64,000 bases of DNA. Origin: Rosa chinensis (Eukaryota; Streptophyta; Magnoliopsida; Rosales; Rosaceae). Under the pieces are notes generated by a model. The model ran no database searches, had not been told where the DNA came from, and saw only the letters and a list, made by a program, of their open reading frames with translations. The position numbers and the translations under genes are program-made. The stretch's first letter is position 1, and the number at the start of each line of letters is the position of its first letter. The stretch spans positions 23,944,001 to 24,008,000 of the forward strand of contig NC_037090.1 of NCBI RefSeq assembly GCF_002994745.2, read 5' to 3'. Positions 12,745-23,480 of this stretch are shown here, piece after piece.

Positions 12745-14970
12745 ATGTCAACTGAACGAGGAGGAAATCAACATCCTACTACTAAAGGCGAGAAAGTTCC
12801 CGCCGCCCAGCCTAATCAGGCTGGCGATACATCTAGCATCACCCAGGTAGCCGTGAGCGCAGTTACAACTATTGACTTGGTGCCTATTCTCGTTCCAGAA
12901 AATGTGACCATAGAAGAGCGGCTTAATATCCTTCAACAGAATTCTGCTGCATACCATGAAAAGATGGAAAAAGCCCTTGCGGAGGACCGTCGACGGCTTG
13001 ATGAGTTCACGATCTCGGTCAAGAGGCTTGAGATAGGGGCACAACAAACACAAGGTCAATTGGATGGCATGAACCAAAAAATGCAGAAGAACCATGAAGA
13101 GCTGTTGATCGCAAGCAAACACATCGCTTCAGAAGTCGCGACGATTCGCAAAGAAGGATCCAACGTCGTGACCCAGGTGGCCATGCAGAAGGCTGACCTT
13201 GATCAGGCTAGAGAGGTTCTACATAAAACACTGGGAGATCCTAGTGCCATTCTAGGCTCTCTAGGTCAGTCCCCCATATCTGGCAAGTACATACCACCAA
13301 ATGCTCGAGAAAAAGCAAGCGGCGGCAGTACAGCCACATCCGTTACTGCTGTATCAGTCAGAGGAAAAGAGACTACTGTGGCAACGGGCGGGAAGAACAA
13401 CGCCGCGTCATCAGTCACGCAAGGGACCAGGACTTTGAAAATCAATGAAGGGGCCTCTGTTGGTCATAGCCTGTTTCCCCAATATGACAGCGACGGAGTT
13501 GAATACGTGCACCACGATCCACCTCCAGCAAGTCATTATGTTATCGACCGGGTTGAAAGTCCAGCGAAGGTCACCGCAGCCACAAAGGGTCAGCCAGCAG
13601 TGGATTTTATGTCGCAAACGTCAACCCGACACAAAATGACCCATGGAGGCGGCATATCTTTGGTTAATCAGGCTTCACAGGCGCCACCGCTGATCTGGCC
13701 AGTTGATGATACAGTGGTTCACCCACCTCCTCCTGATCCAAGATATATAAGGAGAGAGGAGGTAGAAGCAATGATCAGGGCCGCGAACCAGAGGCCTAAC
13801 CTGGAGGAGGCATACCAAGGTCCCTTCCCACCGCATATTACACAGACACCTTATCCTAGGGGATATAAGAACATTACGTTCTCTACTTTCTCGGGAGAGG
13901 AAGTCGAAAATGCCGCGGCCCATTTGGTTAGGTTTCGAGTATAGTGTGGCCAGTACCAAAACGACGACAATCTGAAGTGTAACATCTTCGCTACTTCTTT
14001 ATCGGGGTCTGCCTTCACCTGGTTCACTAAGCTGCAACCGGGATCAGTTGCGAGTTGGCCCGCGATGGAGAAGCTGTTCAAGGAAACCTTCGGGACTATC
14101 GAGCCAGAAGTAGATCTGGCTTCACTCACTCAGATGGCTCAGCAGCCAACTGAATCCGCTGTCATGTACCTTCAGCGCTTTCAGATCCAGAAAGGAAAGT
14201 TGAACGTGATTCTGCCGGAGAAAGAACTGGTGAAATTGGCAATCAAAGGCTTAGAGCCCCGCCAACGCAAAAAACAGCATGGAAGCATGTTCAATTCCAT
14301 GGGGGAACTGATCACAGAAGTAGGAAGTTTCGAGCACTTGCTCAGGGAGATGGACGCTTTGAAAAATGCCTCGAAGGGGACATACATCCCAGGGAAACGC
14401 CGAATAGTGGCTGCATTCAGCCATCAATCCAGTTCCTTTGATCCTTACTACAGGAGTGAGGAATCTAGTATAGCAGAGGCTGATGAGTCTGAAGAAGATG
14501 AGATAGCTGCCCTGGAACTCACCGGGAAAAAGGCTTCAACGTTAAAGCAACTGAAGCTGTGCAAAGAGCCGGTGAAGCTCAAGTCGGTGGTTTTCACCAA
14601 ACCAGAGTTCGCAAGTTATACTTATGACGCGAACAAAGCGCATGAAATCTTGGATGAAATGATCGCCGCGAAGATGGTGAAAACCGACTTCGGCCCATTT
14701 CCCAAACCAGAGCAACTAAGGGGGAAGAAATACTGCAAATTCCATAATATGTGGAATCATAATACAGCCGATTGTGTTAAGCTGAAGGATCAGATCCAAA
14801 TCTGGTTAAATAACGGTAGTTTGCAAGTAGAGGCACCGACAACAGCAGCAGCGTTGGTGGACCTAGATCCCTTCCCAGATACCGGCATCAACATGGTGAA
14901 CGTGGCATGGGTTGAAAAAGATCAGCAGAATCAAAGTCCAGACCATGTCTGGGACTCAGAGGAGTCGTAG
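12745..14970 (+). pseudogene. gag: Gag polyprotein of gag-only element (one amber codon)
   Basis: Retrotransposon capsid protein. The first in-frame ATG is at 12745, although the open frame extends upstream to 12481. The N-terminal part is hydrophilic with a coiled-coil-like stretch around 12900-13200. The conserved retrotransposon Gag region follows, with TWFTKLQPGSVASW near 14020 and YLQRFQ...LAIKGLEPRQR near 14170-14260. A Cys/His cluster, KYCKFHNMWNHNTADCVKLK, lies near 14730-14790. An in-frame TAG at 13942-13944 splits the frame, and sequence on both sides continues in the same frame and belongs to the same domain. No pol follows; 14971-15218 is non-coding. Confidence 0.85.
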
Positions 14971-15218
14971 ACAGTTTATTCGCATAAGACATGGGGGACA
15001 ATTCTAGTGTTCCTACTCTTGCAAAGCCCATTCATGAAGGCCTGTTTTTTAGGCCCATAATCATTTCTTCGCTATGCTTAGCAACACTAGGGGGGCAACA
15101 CTATACAATACTAAGCCTATTTAGCCTACACAAATTAAAAAAAAAAAAAAAAGTCATAAATACAACTCTTCGGGGGCAATTCTAAGTGTCCCTACACTCG
15201 CGAAGCTACTAAGCCGAG

Positions 15219-15989
15219 TCAGCGGCTCCGGAAACTTTTTCCAGCTTTGCCCTGGTAGGAAAGGCTGAGCTCAAGGGAAATGTAAGAGCCACCACCGTGA
15301 CCGCCACCTCCATCGGAAGTAGTCTTCATGTTGCCACAGATGTCCTCACCATGCACGAGAAACAGTGAGAGGGTGTCAATCTCCTGGTGATCTTCTCCTC
15401 TTTGTTCCATGAAAGTTTGTTCTACATTCATGTGAAAGAAAGTAGAACTAGTTTCCCCTCCAGCTGAGATTGAACAATCCCTAGCACTCTTCTCCATGTT
15501 CATGGATCCATAACCGCCATAGTTCCCCATCTGCTCGTTAAAAGCAATCATCACACCAGCAGAAGAAGCAAAAGCAGGTGCAGAAGATCCAAAGTTAATA
15601 TACTGATCCTCATGTTTCCAATTGGTAACATTGTCATCACCAACAAGCCCTGATCTTTGCATGGGAACATGAACATCCGAAGTGGACCTCTTCTTCTTCT
15701 TCTCCCGAGCCCTTTGGTTCACGAACCAAAAATAGACGTTCTTGAACTCGATCTTGCCGTACCATTTCAGCTGGAGACAGATCCTCTGAGTCTGCTCTAT
15801 AGTTGGGGACCTAACTCCCTTGTTGTAGAAAAGCTCCTTGAGGATTCTTATATGATCTGTAGTGGGAATCCACCTAGTACAGCTCTTCCTGCGAAGCATG
15901 TTAGCACTACTCCCGGCTGCTTTGTTACTTCCATCCTCGGTTGGATGCTGGTTTTGTGGTTCCATTGGTGATGGATTGAGAGAATGCAA
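15219..15989 (-). CDS. WUSCHEL-type homeobox protein captured by the retroelement
   Basis: An open 256-codon frame. Residue 9 (15965) starts MEPQNQ, like WUSCHEL N termini, and is the likelier start. An atypical homeodomain of about 66 residues, typical in length of the WUS/WOX family, runs from CTRWIPT to EKKKKR and keeps the third-helix WFxN..AR residues (WFVNQRAR). The C terminus has a WUS-box-like TLSLFLVHGED (canonical TLxLFP, so the proline is lost) and an EAR-like SLELSL. WUSCHEL maintains shoot stem cells as a nuclear regulator. This copy lies antisense to the element, between gag and the plant-mobile-domain gene. It has no intron, whereas plant WUS genes normally have introns. Whether it is expressed is unknown. 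Confidence 0.85.
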   Translation of the reverse strand: MHSLNPSPMEPQNQHPTEDGSNKAAGSSANMLRRKSCTRWIPTTDHIRILKELFYNKGVRSPTIEQTQRICLQLKWYGKIEFKNVYFWFVNQRAREKKKKRSTSDVHVPMQRSGLVGDDNVTNWKHEDQYINFGSSAPAFASSAGVMIAFNEQMGNYGGYGSMNMEKSARDCSISAGGETSSTFFHMNVEQTFMEQRGEDHQEIDTLSLFLVHGEDICGNMKTTSDGGGGHGGGSYISLELSLSYQGKAGKSFRSR

Positions 15990-16080
15990 GAATTGAAGAG
16001 TGATGATGATGAGTAATTAAGAAAGATTGCTGTTAGAAATATTCAAGTTGATGAAATGATTTTGGGATTGGAAATTTGGG

Positions 16081-16088
16081 TTTATAAT
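16081..16088 (-). promoter_or_regulatory. TATA-like box upstream of the WUSCHEL-like frame
   Basis: On the minus strand this reads ATTATAAA, about 115 bp upstream of the MEPQNQ start and followed by an AT-rich leader. It suggests that promoter DNA was captured with the frame, but one motif is weak evidence. Confidence 0.35.
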
Positions 16089-16139
16089 GTGGAGGAAGAT
16101 ATAGGCATGCAAACATCCACCCTTGGATGGATGGTCAAA

Positions 16140-17861
16140 AAGTCAAACCGATGTCAGTAAATCGAGATTAGTGATTCCAAATCTCGGAAAAAAAAGGACT
16201 AGCAGCATGTGAGGAGCAGTTTTTGAGGAGTTAGCTATTATTAGAGGATTAATAGCATGTGAGGAGACCGAACGGTTTTCGAGGAGGTAACTGTTCCATT
16301 CACGAGATTATTTTTTCACGACCGTTGTTTTTCAACGAGTGATTAGTGCCTTAAATCTCGGAAAAGAAGGAATTATTGGCGCTAAGAGTTTTGAGTTGGG
16401 AGCCAGCAAGTGGATCCAAAAGATACATATTTTCTTAAAACCCTCGCCGCAAGGCTCTTTTTGACGCGGAGCATATTTTAAAAGTTCATATTATTTTCAA
16501 TATACAACTATGGGGGCCTATATTTGGGGCCTTGCGAGACATAATTATTGGCTTCTCACGGATATTTGGATATCAGGATAAGAAAATATTATTGTATTCA
16601 TAAAGTGGCTTTGCGGCCAAAAGCAGTACATTCATTACAAAGCCAAAACTGGCTAGAATACAAAATAGGAATCTTCGGATATCTTCTGAATCTTTTCTCA
16701 AGTGGAAGAAGCTATGGAATCCAACGTCGGGTTGAGCCGCGCCATTATCTCAAGGAGGGGCAGACTTCAGGGAAGGAAAAAGAGGAGTAACGGAGCTCTC
16801 GCGACCCCTTTACATGGAAGCGGCAGAGGAATACAACATGGGCTTGGCCAACGCCATTATCCATGAGAAGGGGAAACTCCAGTGAAAGAAAATGGAGCCT
16901 CCAAGCCCCCTCAATTGGAAGCAGCTATGGAATCCAACGCCGGGTTGAGCCGCACCATTATCTCAAGGAGGGGCAGAGAGTGAAGGAACCAAATATCAAC
17001 TTGAGTCTTTGCACCCCCTCTAGCCTTGGTAACCACCATTAGCTGGACGTGAAGTACAGGAACAGCCATTCTGTAGCTTGAACCCATTCCTTCAAAGAGT
17101 CCATCCCTTCTCATCCCTCCAAGATTCTATCAAGAAGAGAAAGGGGGAGAAGGAGTTGAGAACCAAAGCCCCTTCCATCTGGAGGGCACAACACGGGCCT
17201 GGTCCAGAAAGAAGGAAACAGAGGAGGAAAGACGAACCTCAATTTGGCTTCCCTCCCTTCCCCGATTTGCTCCAAGTGGGGGATCCTAATAAAGATGGTC
17301 TCGCACGATCGTGGATCTCACACTCGGAGCCCCCTCGTGTTTCTAAACCAATCTGAAGCCTGGCATTGTTGTTGCAAAATTCCAGAAAGGCGAAACAAGG
17401 AGTTGCCTAAGATTACACCATAAGGCCTAACCCAGGCTTAAGATTACGCCATAAAGCCTAAAATTTAGAGGCTAAAGGTAATTTCATGAGGGGAAAATTT
17501 GTGAAGAAGGAGAAAAAGAAGCAAGGACTGAAAGGCCATTTCTTGAATATTTCAGAAAAGTTGTTGTGAGTATTCCCTTCCCGAAATACAACTATTTATA
17601 GGGACTTCAGGCAAATCCCCACCCTTGGATGAAGCTCAATTTCAAAACTGATGTCAGTAAATCGAGATTAGTGATTCCAAATCTAGGGAAAAAAGGGACT
17701 AATAGCATGTGAGGAGACCGAACTGTTTTCGAGGAGGTAACTGTTCTTTTCACAAGATTATTTTTCACGACCGTTGTTTTTCAACGAGTGATTAATGCCT
17801 TAAATCTCGGAAAAGAAGGGATTAACAGCATGTGAGGAGACTGAACGGTTTATGAGGGGGC
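16140..17861. repeat. Spacer with internal direct duplications
   Basis: No convincing gene. A block beginning GATGTCAGTAAATCGAGATT occurs near 16150 and again near 17650, followed in both by GAGGAGACCGAAC...TTTCGAGGAGGTAACTGTTC. A second block with GGAATCCAACG and CGGGTTGAGCCGC occurs near 16715 and 16930. These look like internal duplications of the retroelement. Confidence 0.6.
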
Positions 17862-20800
17862 CTACAAAGATTGGCCTGCAAAGCTCAATTTCAAACAAAG
17901 TTCCTCCACGTGGCGTTTCGCCGCAATGGCACCAGCTTCGGCCTGAGTGGCCCGATCTCTGATACGGGCCAGGTTGCGGCCCATTTCTTCAGAAGTAGCC
18001 AAAGGTTCATCGAGTTGAGCTTCTTCTGCAACAATCGCATTCTCAACAAAGGCTAAACGGGCTTGGAAATCCTCGATCCGAAGTTTGAAGTCGGACCTTT
18101 GGATTTGTAGTTCCCGCAGGCGGATGGCTCGCTCATTTAAAATACCGCGGGGGATGTCCATTTCTCGGGAAAGGTTATTCAAAGCCTCTCGAGCATCGTG
18201 AGCCTGAGCGTTCGCAACTGATTGATGGCGGCGAGCCCTACCAAGTTCATTCAGCAGATCGTCAATAGCACTAAATTGTTGCAGGGTCAATACCTTCTCC
18301 TGGAAAAGATACCTTAGGGCTTCTAAGACTCGCGGGAGAATGTCAGTCTCCAATACCTGAGGACCCAGATGTTCGCGAAGCACCATCTTAGCCTCATCCA
18401 CAGCAGAAGGAGGAGTTACCTCCAACACCCTCATCAATCTCTCGAATATGGTAGGAGGAGGAGGCGGCAGAGGCGCCATAGGATCACGAACCACCAATGC
18501 AAAAGGGTGGACAGCTTCCTCAGTTTCTTCATCTTCAACAGGTTGGTCTGTCTCTTCAGCCTCAGGGGAATCTGGAAACTCAACTCGCGGCTCACCATGG
18601 GCAAGTGGAGCAGATTCAAGCACAGAGCCCTCAGCTTCGACGGTTGTCTCATTTGTTCGCGAGACTTGGGGGGCACCACCACCATCATTTTTCATCTCTG
18701 GGGCGACTGTCCCGCCGATAAGACTAGCAGCGTTTGCAGCCACCTCCTCGGTACAAACAGAATCCTGGTCAAGTTCAGAAATGTCAGAGAGCAGGGTTGG
18801 ATCTAAAGGGAAATGGAAAGTATTGGCCAAACAGTGGCTTACCTCTCGAGCTATCGGGTTAATATCTGGTACGTGGTCAAGAGGAAGAGGCCCCGCCTCA
18901 TTCACCTCTTGAACCTCTAGTGCCGCGAGAATCTCTGTCGTCATCAGTTCCTCATAAGCGGCAGAAGTCTCAGAGTGGCTTTCCACGCTTTCATCCTCTG
19001 AGGAGTCGTCATCAGAGATCGTTATTAGAATGGTAGGACCTTGCAGATGCTCTGTAGTGGGAGATGGGAGAGGTGCCACAGGGTTAGTTGATGCTTGAAC
19101 TAGCGAGAGAATTGGCTCTTCTGTAGTGGCTGAGGGTCCAGCCTCGCTCAGGTGAGAGAAATCAGTGGTCCTTTGATGGACCTGTCAAAAGATACATAGT
19201 GAAAATCCTACCCAGATTTTAAAATTTAAATAGGATAAGACGGGGTCGGAGTTTACCAGTCGCATTACCAGAGGTTCATCATCTTCAAAACTCTCTTCGA
19301 CGAATTGAGCTCGATCGCATTTGCAAGCAAAGACAGCAGTGGCCTGTACGAGAAAAGAGTCATAACTCAAAAGGGGGGGAAGCACCAAATATACAAGTTT
19401 GGGATCGTTCTTAACCAAATTACCTCAGCAGGATCTTCATCATGCGAAGACTTTCCCTCAGAAGTCTCCTCTGCTATTGCCTTTTGTTTCCCGGCCTGAA
19501 CAGAGGCTGTCCTGCTCCGGGTAGTTTGCTGCAAAACACACTCAGGAATAAGAGCGGGAAAATCAACACAAGGAAATGGAATGGTGAAGAAAGACAAAAA
19601 CTTACTATTGCCCTAGGCTCGTGGATTTGTATCCCTGGACGCAATAAGCGAGTAGGTAGAATAGGTCGCGGTGGTTGTTCTGCAGGTTTGGAGAAGCGCT
19701 GAAGAATCTCGCGGTCCTCCGGACCAGGGCTACTCATGCCACGAAAGATCAGGACGAAGAGTTCGTCATGTGGCAGGTCCCAACAGTTCACTGACACTTC
19801 TTTCCACCAATCAGCATAGTCATCATCGACATCGTTGAGAGGGTATAGCGCTCTGACCCAAGGGGGAATCACTATCAAAGTAAATTGACTTTGAAAGGGG
19901 GCAGACCCAGGCGGGGCTAATCTCCGCCAAGAGGTGTAGTAATTGGCAGAATCAACCAGAGGCCAGGGTACCAACTGGGCCAACCCAAATTGGCGGGCAA
20001 AGTGGTTAGGGGCGTAGAGCTCGTAACTTACGCGATCAGTGGCAAGACGAATATCCAAGCAGGAGATGGCACGACGAAAGGCCAGGAGGGCTCTTTCACT
20101 ATGATCCCGTCCACTGGGCAGAAATCCATCATCAAGGGGAGGAGGGAATCGCCTAGAAAGGACTATTTTTGGGTCCGGCATCTCTCCCAGCAAGTACAAG
20201 TAAATAAAACACTCGGAGTAGGGTGGAGCTCGATACCTTACGTTGCGGCAAAGCCAGTTCCCCAAAAGGGAATCAACTGGAGGTTCCTTTGGAATATCGC
20301 TGCGACGAAAGAGAGTGAAATAAATCTGCAGCCAAAAGGCAAGGATCCAGAAGGGGCCACTAATGTCGGTATCAAATGGGCGCATTACGGCTCTATAAAG
20401 GGAGCGATATAACGCACCCAATACAGGTTGCCCAAGGCCAACGCAAATACCATTGTAGAGAGCAGTGGCCAGAGAATTCCAGGGCCCAGTAGGTTTGTTG
20501 GAAGAAGTGCAAAAGATAAATTTGCAAAGCCAGAATTCCAGGAATGCGATACCTCCTGTATGGTCTCTCTGGGTGCAGTAATAGTCGCGCCAGAATGGGT
20601 AGGATTTGCTGTGATGCCCTCGACCAGCCATATCCATTCTCAAAGAAAATTGAATGCCATCAAATTGACCATGCACATAGGGGTCAAAGTCAATGGGCAA
20701 CCCCGTGATGGTAAGAACATCCAGCAGAGTTATGCTCATCTGCCCCAACCGGAAATCGAATGTATTGCTGGAGGTGTTCCAGAAGCAAAGAGCGGCGGCT

Positions 20801-21111
20801 AGCGGTGCAGGGCTAGTATTATGGGGAAGACAGAAGCATAGATCGATGGTTTAGGTGATACCCACCGCGTCCCATCGGGCCAAATCTCTCGCTCGGACCT
20901 CCTGATACCAAATCTTTTCCTCGGGAGTGACAGTAGGCCAGAAGCCCACTTTCCTCCTTGGTCCCCAACTGCTAAAATCACCAGGCACCTGCCGAAGAGC
21001 CGCTATGGGACGGCGGATGGGAAGCCCATAATAGGCCATAGCATCATCTGGCAAACGATCGCGAGGTGTGGGACCCAGACTCGCTTGACTATCACCGCCA
21101 CCAAAGCCCAT
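17862..21111 (-). pseudogene. Antisense multi-exon plant-mobile-domain (PMD) gene
   Basis: Minus-strand gene inside the gag-only element. Exon 1 (21111-19606) encodes the PMD fold: ALCFW near 20785, TLLDVLTITGLP near 20730, and a C-terminal half with FWRDYY and FWILAFWLQ. Splice signals give further exons at 19528-19424, 19343-19257 and 19181-17862. The last exon encodes an acidic region and a long coiled coil rich in Ala, Glu, Arg and Leu. PMD proteins include Arabidopsis MAIN/MAIL1, and PMD frames are known in transposons. The first exon is interrupted by TAA at 20851-20853. An upstream ATG (21235, starting MASKKPF) is in another frame. Introns run against the element's transcript, so retrotransposition would not remove them. 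Confidence 0.75.
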
Positions 21112-21245
21112 TAGTCGGCTTCTCTCCTCTCCGGTCTAACGTCTACATCGAATACTCATGTTAGTCCGCCAGTTGAATGCGGCTTTCTCAGTGATTTCAT
21201 CTGCTTGATCGATAACGAATGGTTTCTTGGATGCCATTTCTAGGT

Positions 21246-21530
21246 CGCAAGGATTACTTCTCCATTACACCTCGATTTATAGCTCAGATATTTTGGAGAT
21301 TAATTATTAGTTGGGCCAGTGAGTGGCCCTGGTTGATAATTAATGAATCATTATTTCATCTTGAGAATCGCATCTAAGGCGACAGTGAAGATACTTCTCC
21401 ATTACACCTCGATTTATAGCTCAGATATTTTGGAGATTAATTTATTAGTTGGGCCAGTGAGTGGCCCTGATTGATAATTAATGAATCATTATTCCATCTT
21501 GAGGATCGCATCTAAGGCGACAGTGAAGAT
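21246..21530. repeat. Tandem duplication of about 140 bp
   Basis: Two adjacent near-identical copies, each with TTCTCCATTACACCTCGATT, GGGCCAGTGAGTGGCCCT and GCATCTAAGGCGACAGTGA. No reading frame of note. The rest of 21531-22225 is non-coding retroelement sequence leading to the purine tract. Confidence 0.75.
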
Positions 21531-22225
21531 ATTCCACCTTTTCTTACCATCGCAGGGCCAGCATAGTGGCCTGATGTTTTTTAATTAAAACATGATTAAA
21601 ACCGATGCGGTTTTAGATGCCAAAGTTGCAGCAAGTATGGTGGTTTCACTTGGTCACACGTCATGATGTCGATAGCCATGATCCAATCATCCTCTTCGGC
21701 ATAAGACTCGCGAAGGATTAAATGACAGCAAACAGTTTGCTATTTTGCATCTTATGTCGCCAAGTACTATAGGCCTTGATTAAGCCAGGAAAGCGGCTCC
21801 AACCCTTACATTTGAGAAAATCAACAGAGAGCCAACGAACAAAGCAGATACTTGTTGCTATACACATGGCGAAGCAACCACCAAGGAAGAAAAGGATCCT
21901 CATTCGCGATCAAAAGCAGTCTCCTTCGCATGAGGGGCACGCTAAAGTTCTGATCTCCTACAACCTGTCCAACTTTCATCAATTCACTGCATACCAGACA
22001 TCAGATCCATGGGGGGGGGGGCAATAAAGTTGGCAAAGAAAGCGTCAGTTCATGACAAAGGCAATTTAGTAGTGGCACTCAAGCTTTATGGCCTATTTAG
22101 AGGCCTATATGGAAACAGTCAAGCTAATACAAGTGGCTTTGGAGCGACAACATTATAAGAGTAGTGCTGATTCAAGACCTCTTAAGTCAAGACGAAGACC
22201 TTTGACTTCGAGGTCTGGGGGGCAA

Positions 22226-23480
22226 TGTTTGGACCTAAAATGAGCATTTTGGCCTGACAAGGCACGTCTTGGAGAGATTGAGCCAATGTCAGTGGCTCAA
22301 GCTATATATTGTCGACAAGTTCGAAATATATATTTAGAGGCTAAATAAAGCCTACTGTGGAAGCATGGAAATGGAAAGTCAACTTTAGCACATTTTCCTA
22401 CTTCGGCTAGGAGAAACCGAGCTAAACAGAAGGAGCGGCCGCCTGACCAAATGAACTCGAAATGGGCTGAAACTCTGCAGATCCATTCTAGACATCCTAA
22501 GAAACATTTCTTATGAAGAGTGCAAGATCCAGATAGAAGTGGAAGGCCTTAAAAAGATCATTCCAATGTTCTGCAGAAGCAAAATTGGAAAACTGGACCT
22601 GTAAGGGGTCCAACAGCATTTCCGACCCAACCACTATACTAAAAGCTCTGAAATTTTACCAGCATGATCTACACTCATAGTGGAACATTTGTTATGAAGA
22701 CGTCACGGCCAAAATATGAATTCCTGATGGAGATATACATGAAGGAATAAAGGAGCCGAAAGTGCTTCCTTATCTCCCAAATTCATCATTCCTTATCTCC
22801 GAAATTCATCATTTCTATCTCCATTAATGCTCCATCTCCACCTCCCTTATCTCCAATTAGTGCTCCACTTTCATTTGTTTAATGCCAAAGTAGTTGGCAT
22901 GGTAGCCTATAAATAGAGGTTACATTGAAACACCAAAACAGACATTCACAACAACAACATCTCTAAGATGATCTAAGTTCTCTCTAGAGCAACCTCTCTA
23001 AGAGCAACTCCTCTCCTTCTCTTTCTCTTACCGGTGATCACACTCCTAGTCCTAGTCTTCCCAGAAGCCGACTTTCAGTGCCACCAAACCCTCTGTCAAC
23101 GTACTTCTGTCCTAGTCTCCTCGGGAGCCGACGGTAGTGCCGCGACCACAACGGTTACAGAACCAGCCAAGCAAGGGTAACGCCCTAGCAACCCAGCCAA
23201 GCTAAAGTCACGCTTTAGCAAGTTCTCCTCATTTCCCAGTGGTTCTCGCTCTGCTCGATCTACAACATCGAGTATCGATTGTGATTTTCAAGAAGCTCAG
23301 CAAAAGTCCTCGCCACGAGGCACAAAGAATCCCATGACGAGGTTGGTGCTCTCCTCGTCCACAATCTCTTGAAAGAAGTCAGGTCAAGGGACACCCCCGA
23401 CGACCGCACCCGAACGGTGCTGGCACGCCCGCTCAAGAAAAGAGACTGTTGACCAGCTGCAACAAAATTGGAGCCAAACA
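22226..23480 (+). repeat. 3' LTR of gag-only element
   Basis: 1255 bp, preceded by the purine tract GGGGGGCAA. It pairs with 10817-12073 (nine substitutions and one AT indel counted by eye). Confidence 0.93.

Larger units (their letters stand above)
10817..23480 (+). mobile_element. Gag-only Gypsy-type element (TR-GAG-like) with antisense genes
   Basis: A 12.7-kb element nested in the Copia element. LTRs of 1257 and 1255 bp are flanked by GTTGG (10812-10816 and 23481-23485). By eye the LTRs differ at nine substitutions and one 2-bp indel, so the insertion is recent. A primer-site-like TTGGCACGCCCAGTGGGAC follows LTR1, and GGGGGGCAA precedes LTR2. The only sense protein seen is Gag. No protease, reverse transcriptase, RNase H or integrase motif was found, so movement would need proteins from another element. 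On the minus strand it carries a WUSCHEL-like frame and a plant-mobile-domain gene. Confidence 0.92.

Noticed and set aside
12748..13122. Minus-strand 124-codon open frame
   Set aside because: Antisense shadow of gag; composition follows the sense codons.
18369..18912. Plus-strand open frames of up to 154 codons
   Set aside because: Opposite to the last exon of the plant-mobile-domain gene; low-complexity Ser/Arg text, no domain.
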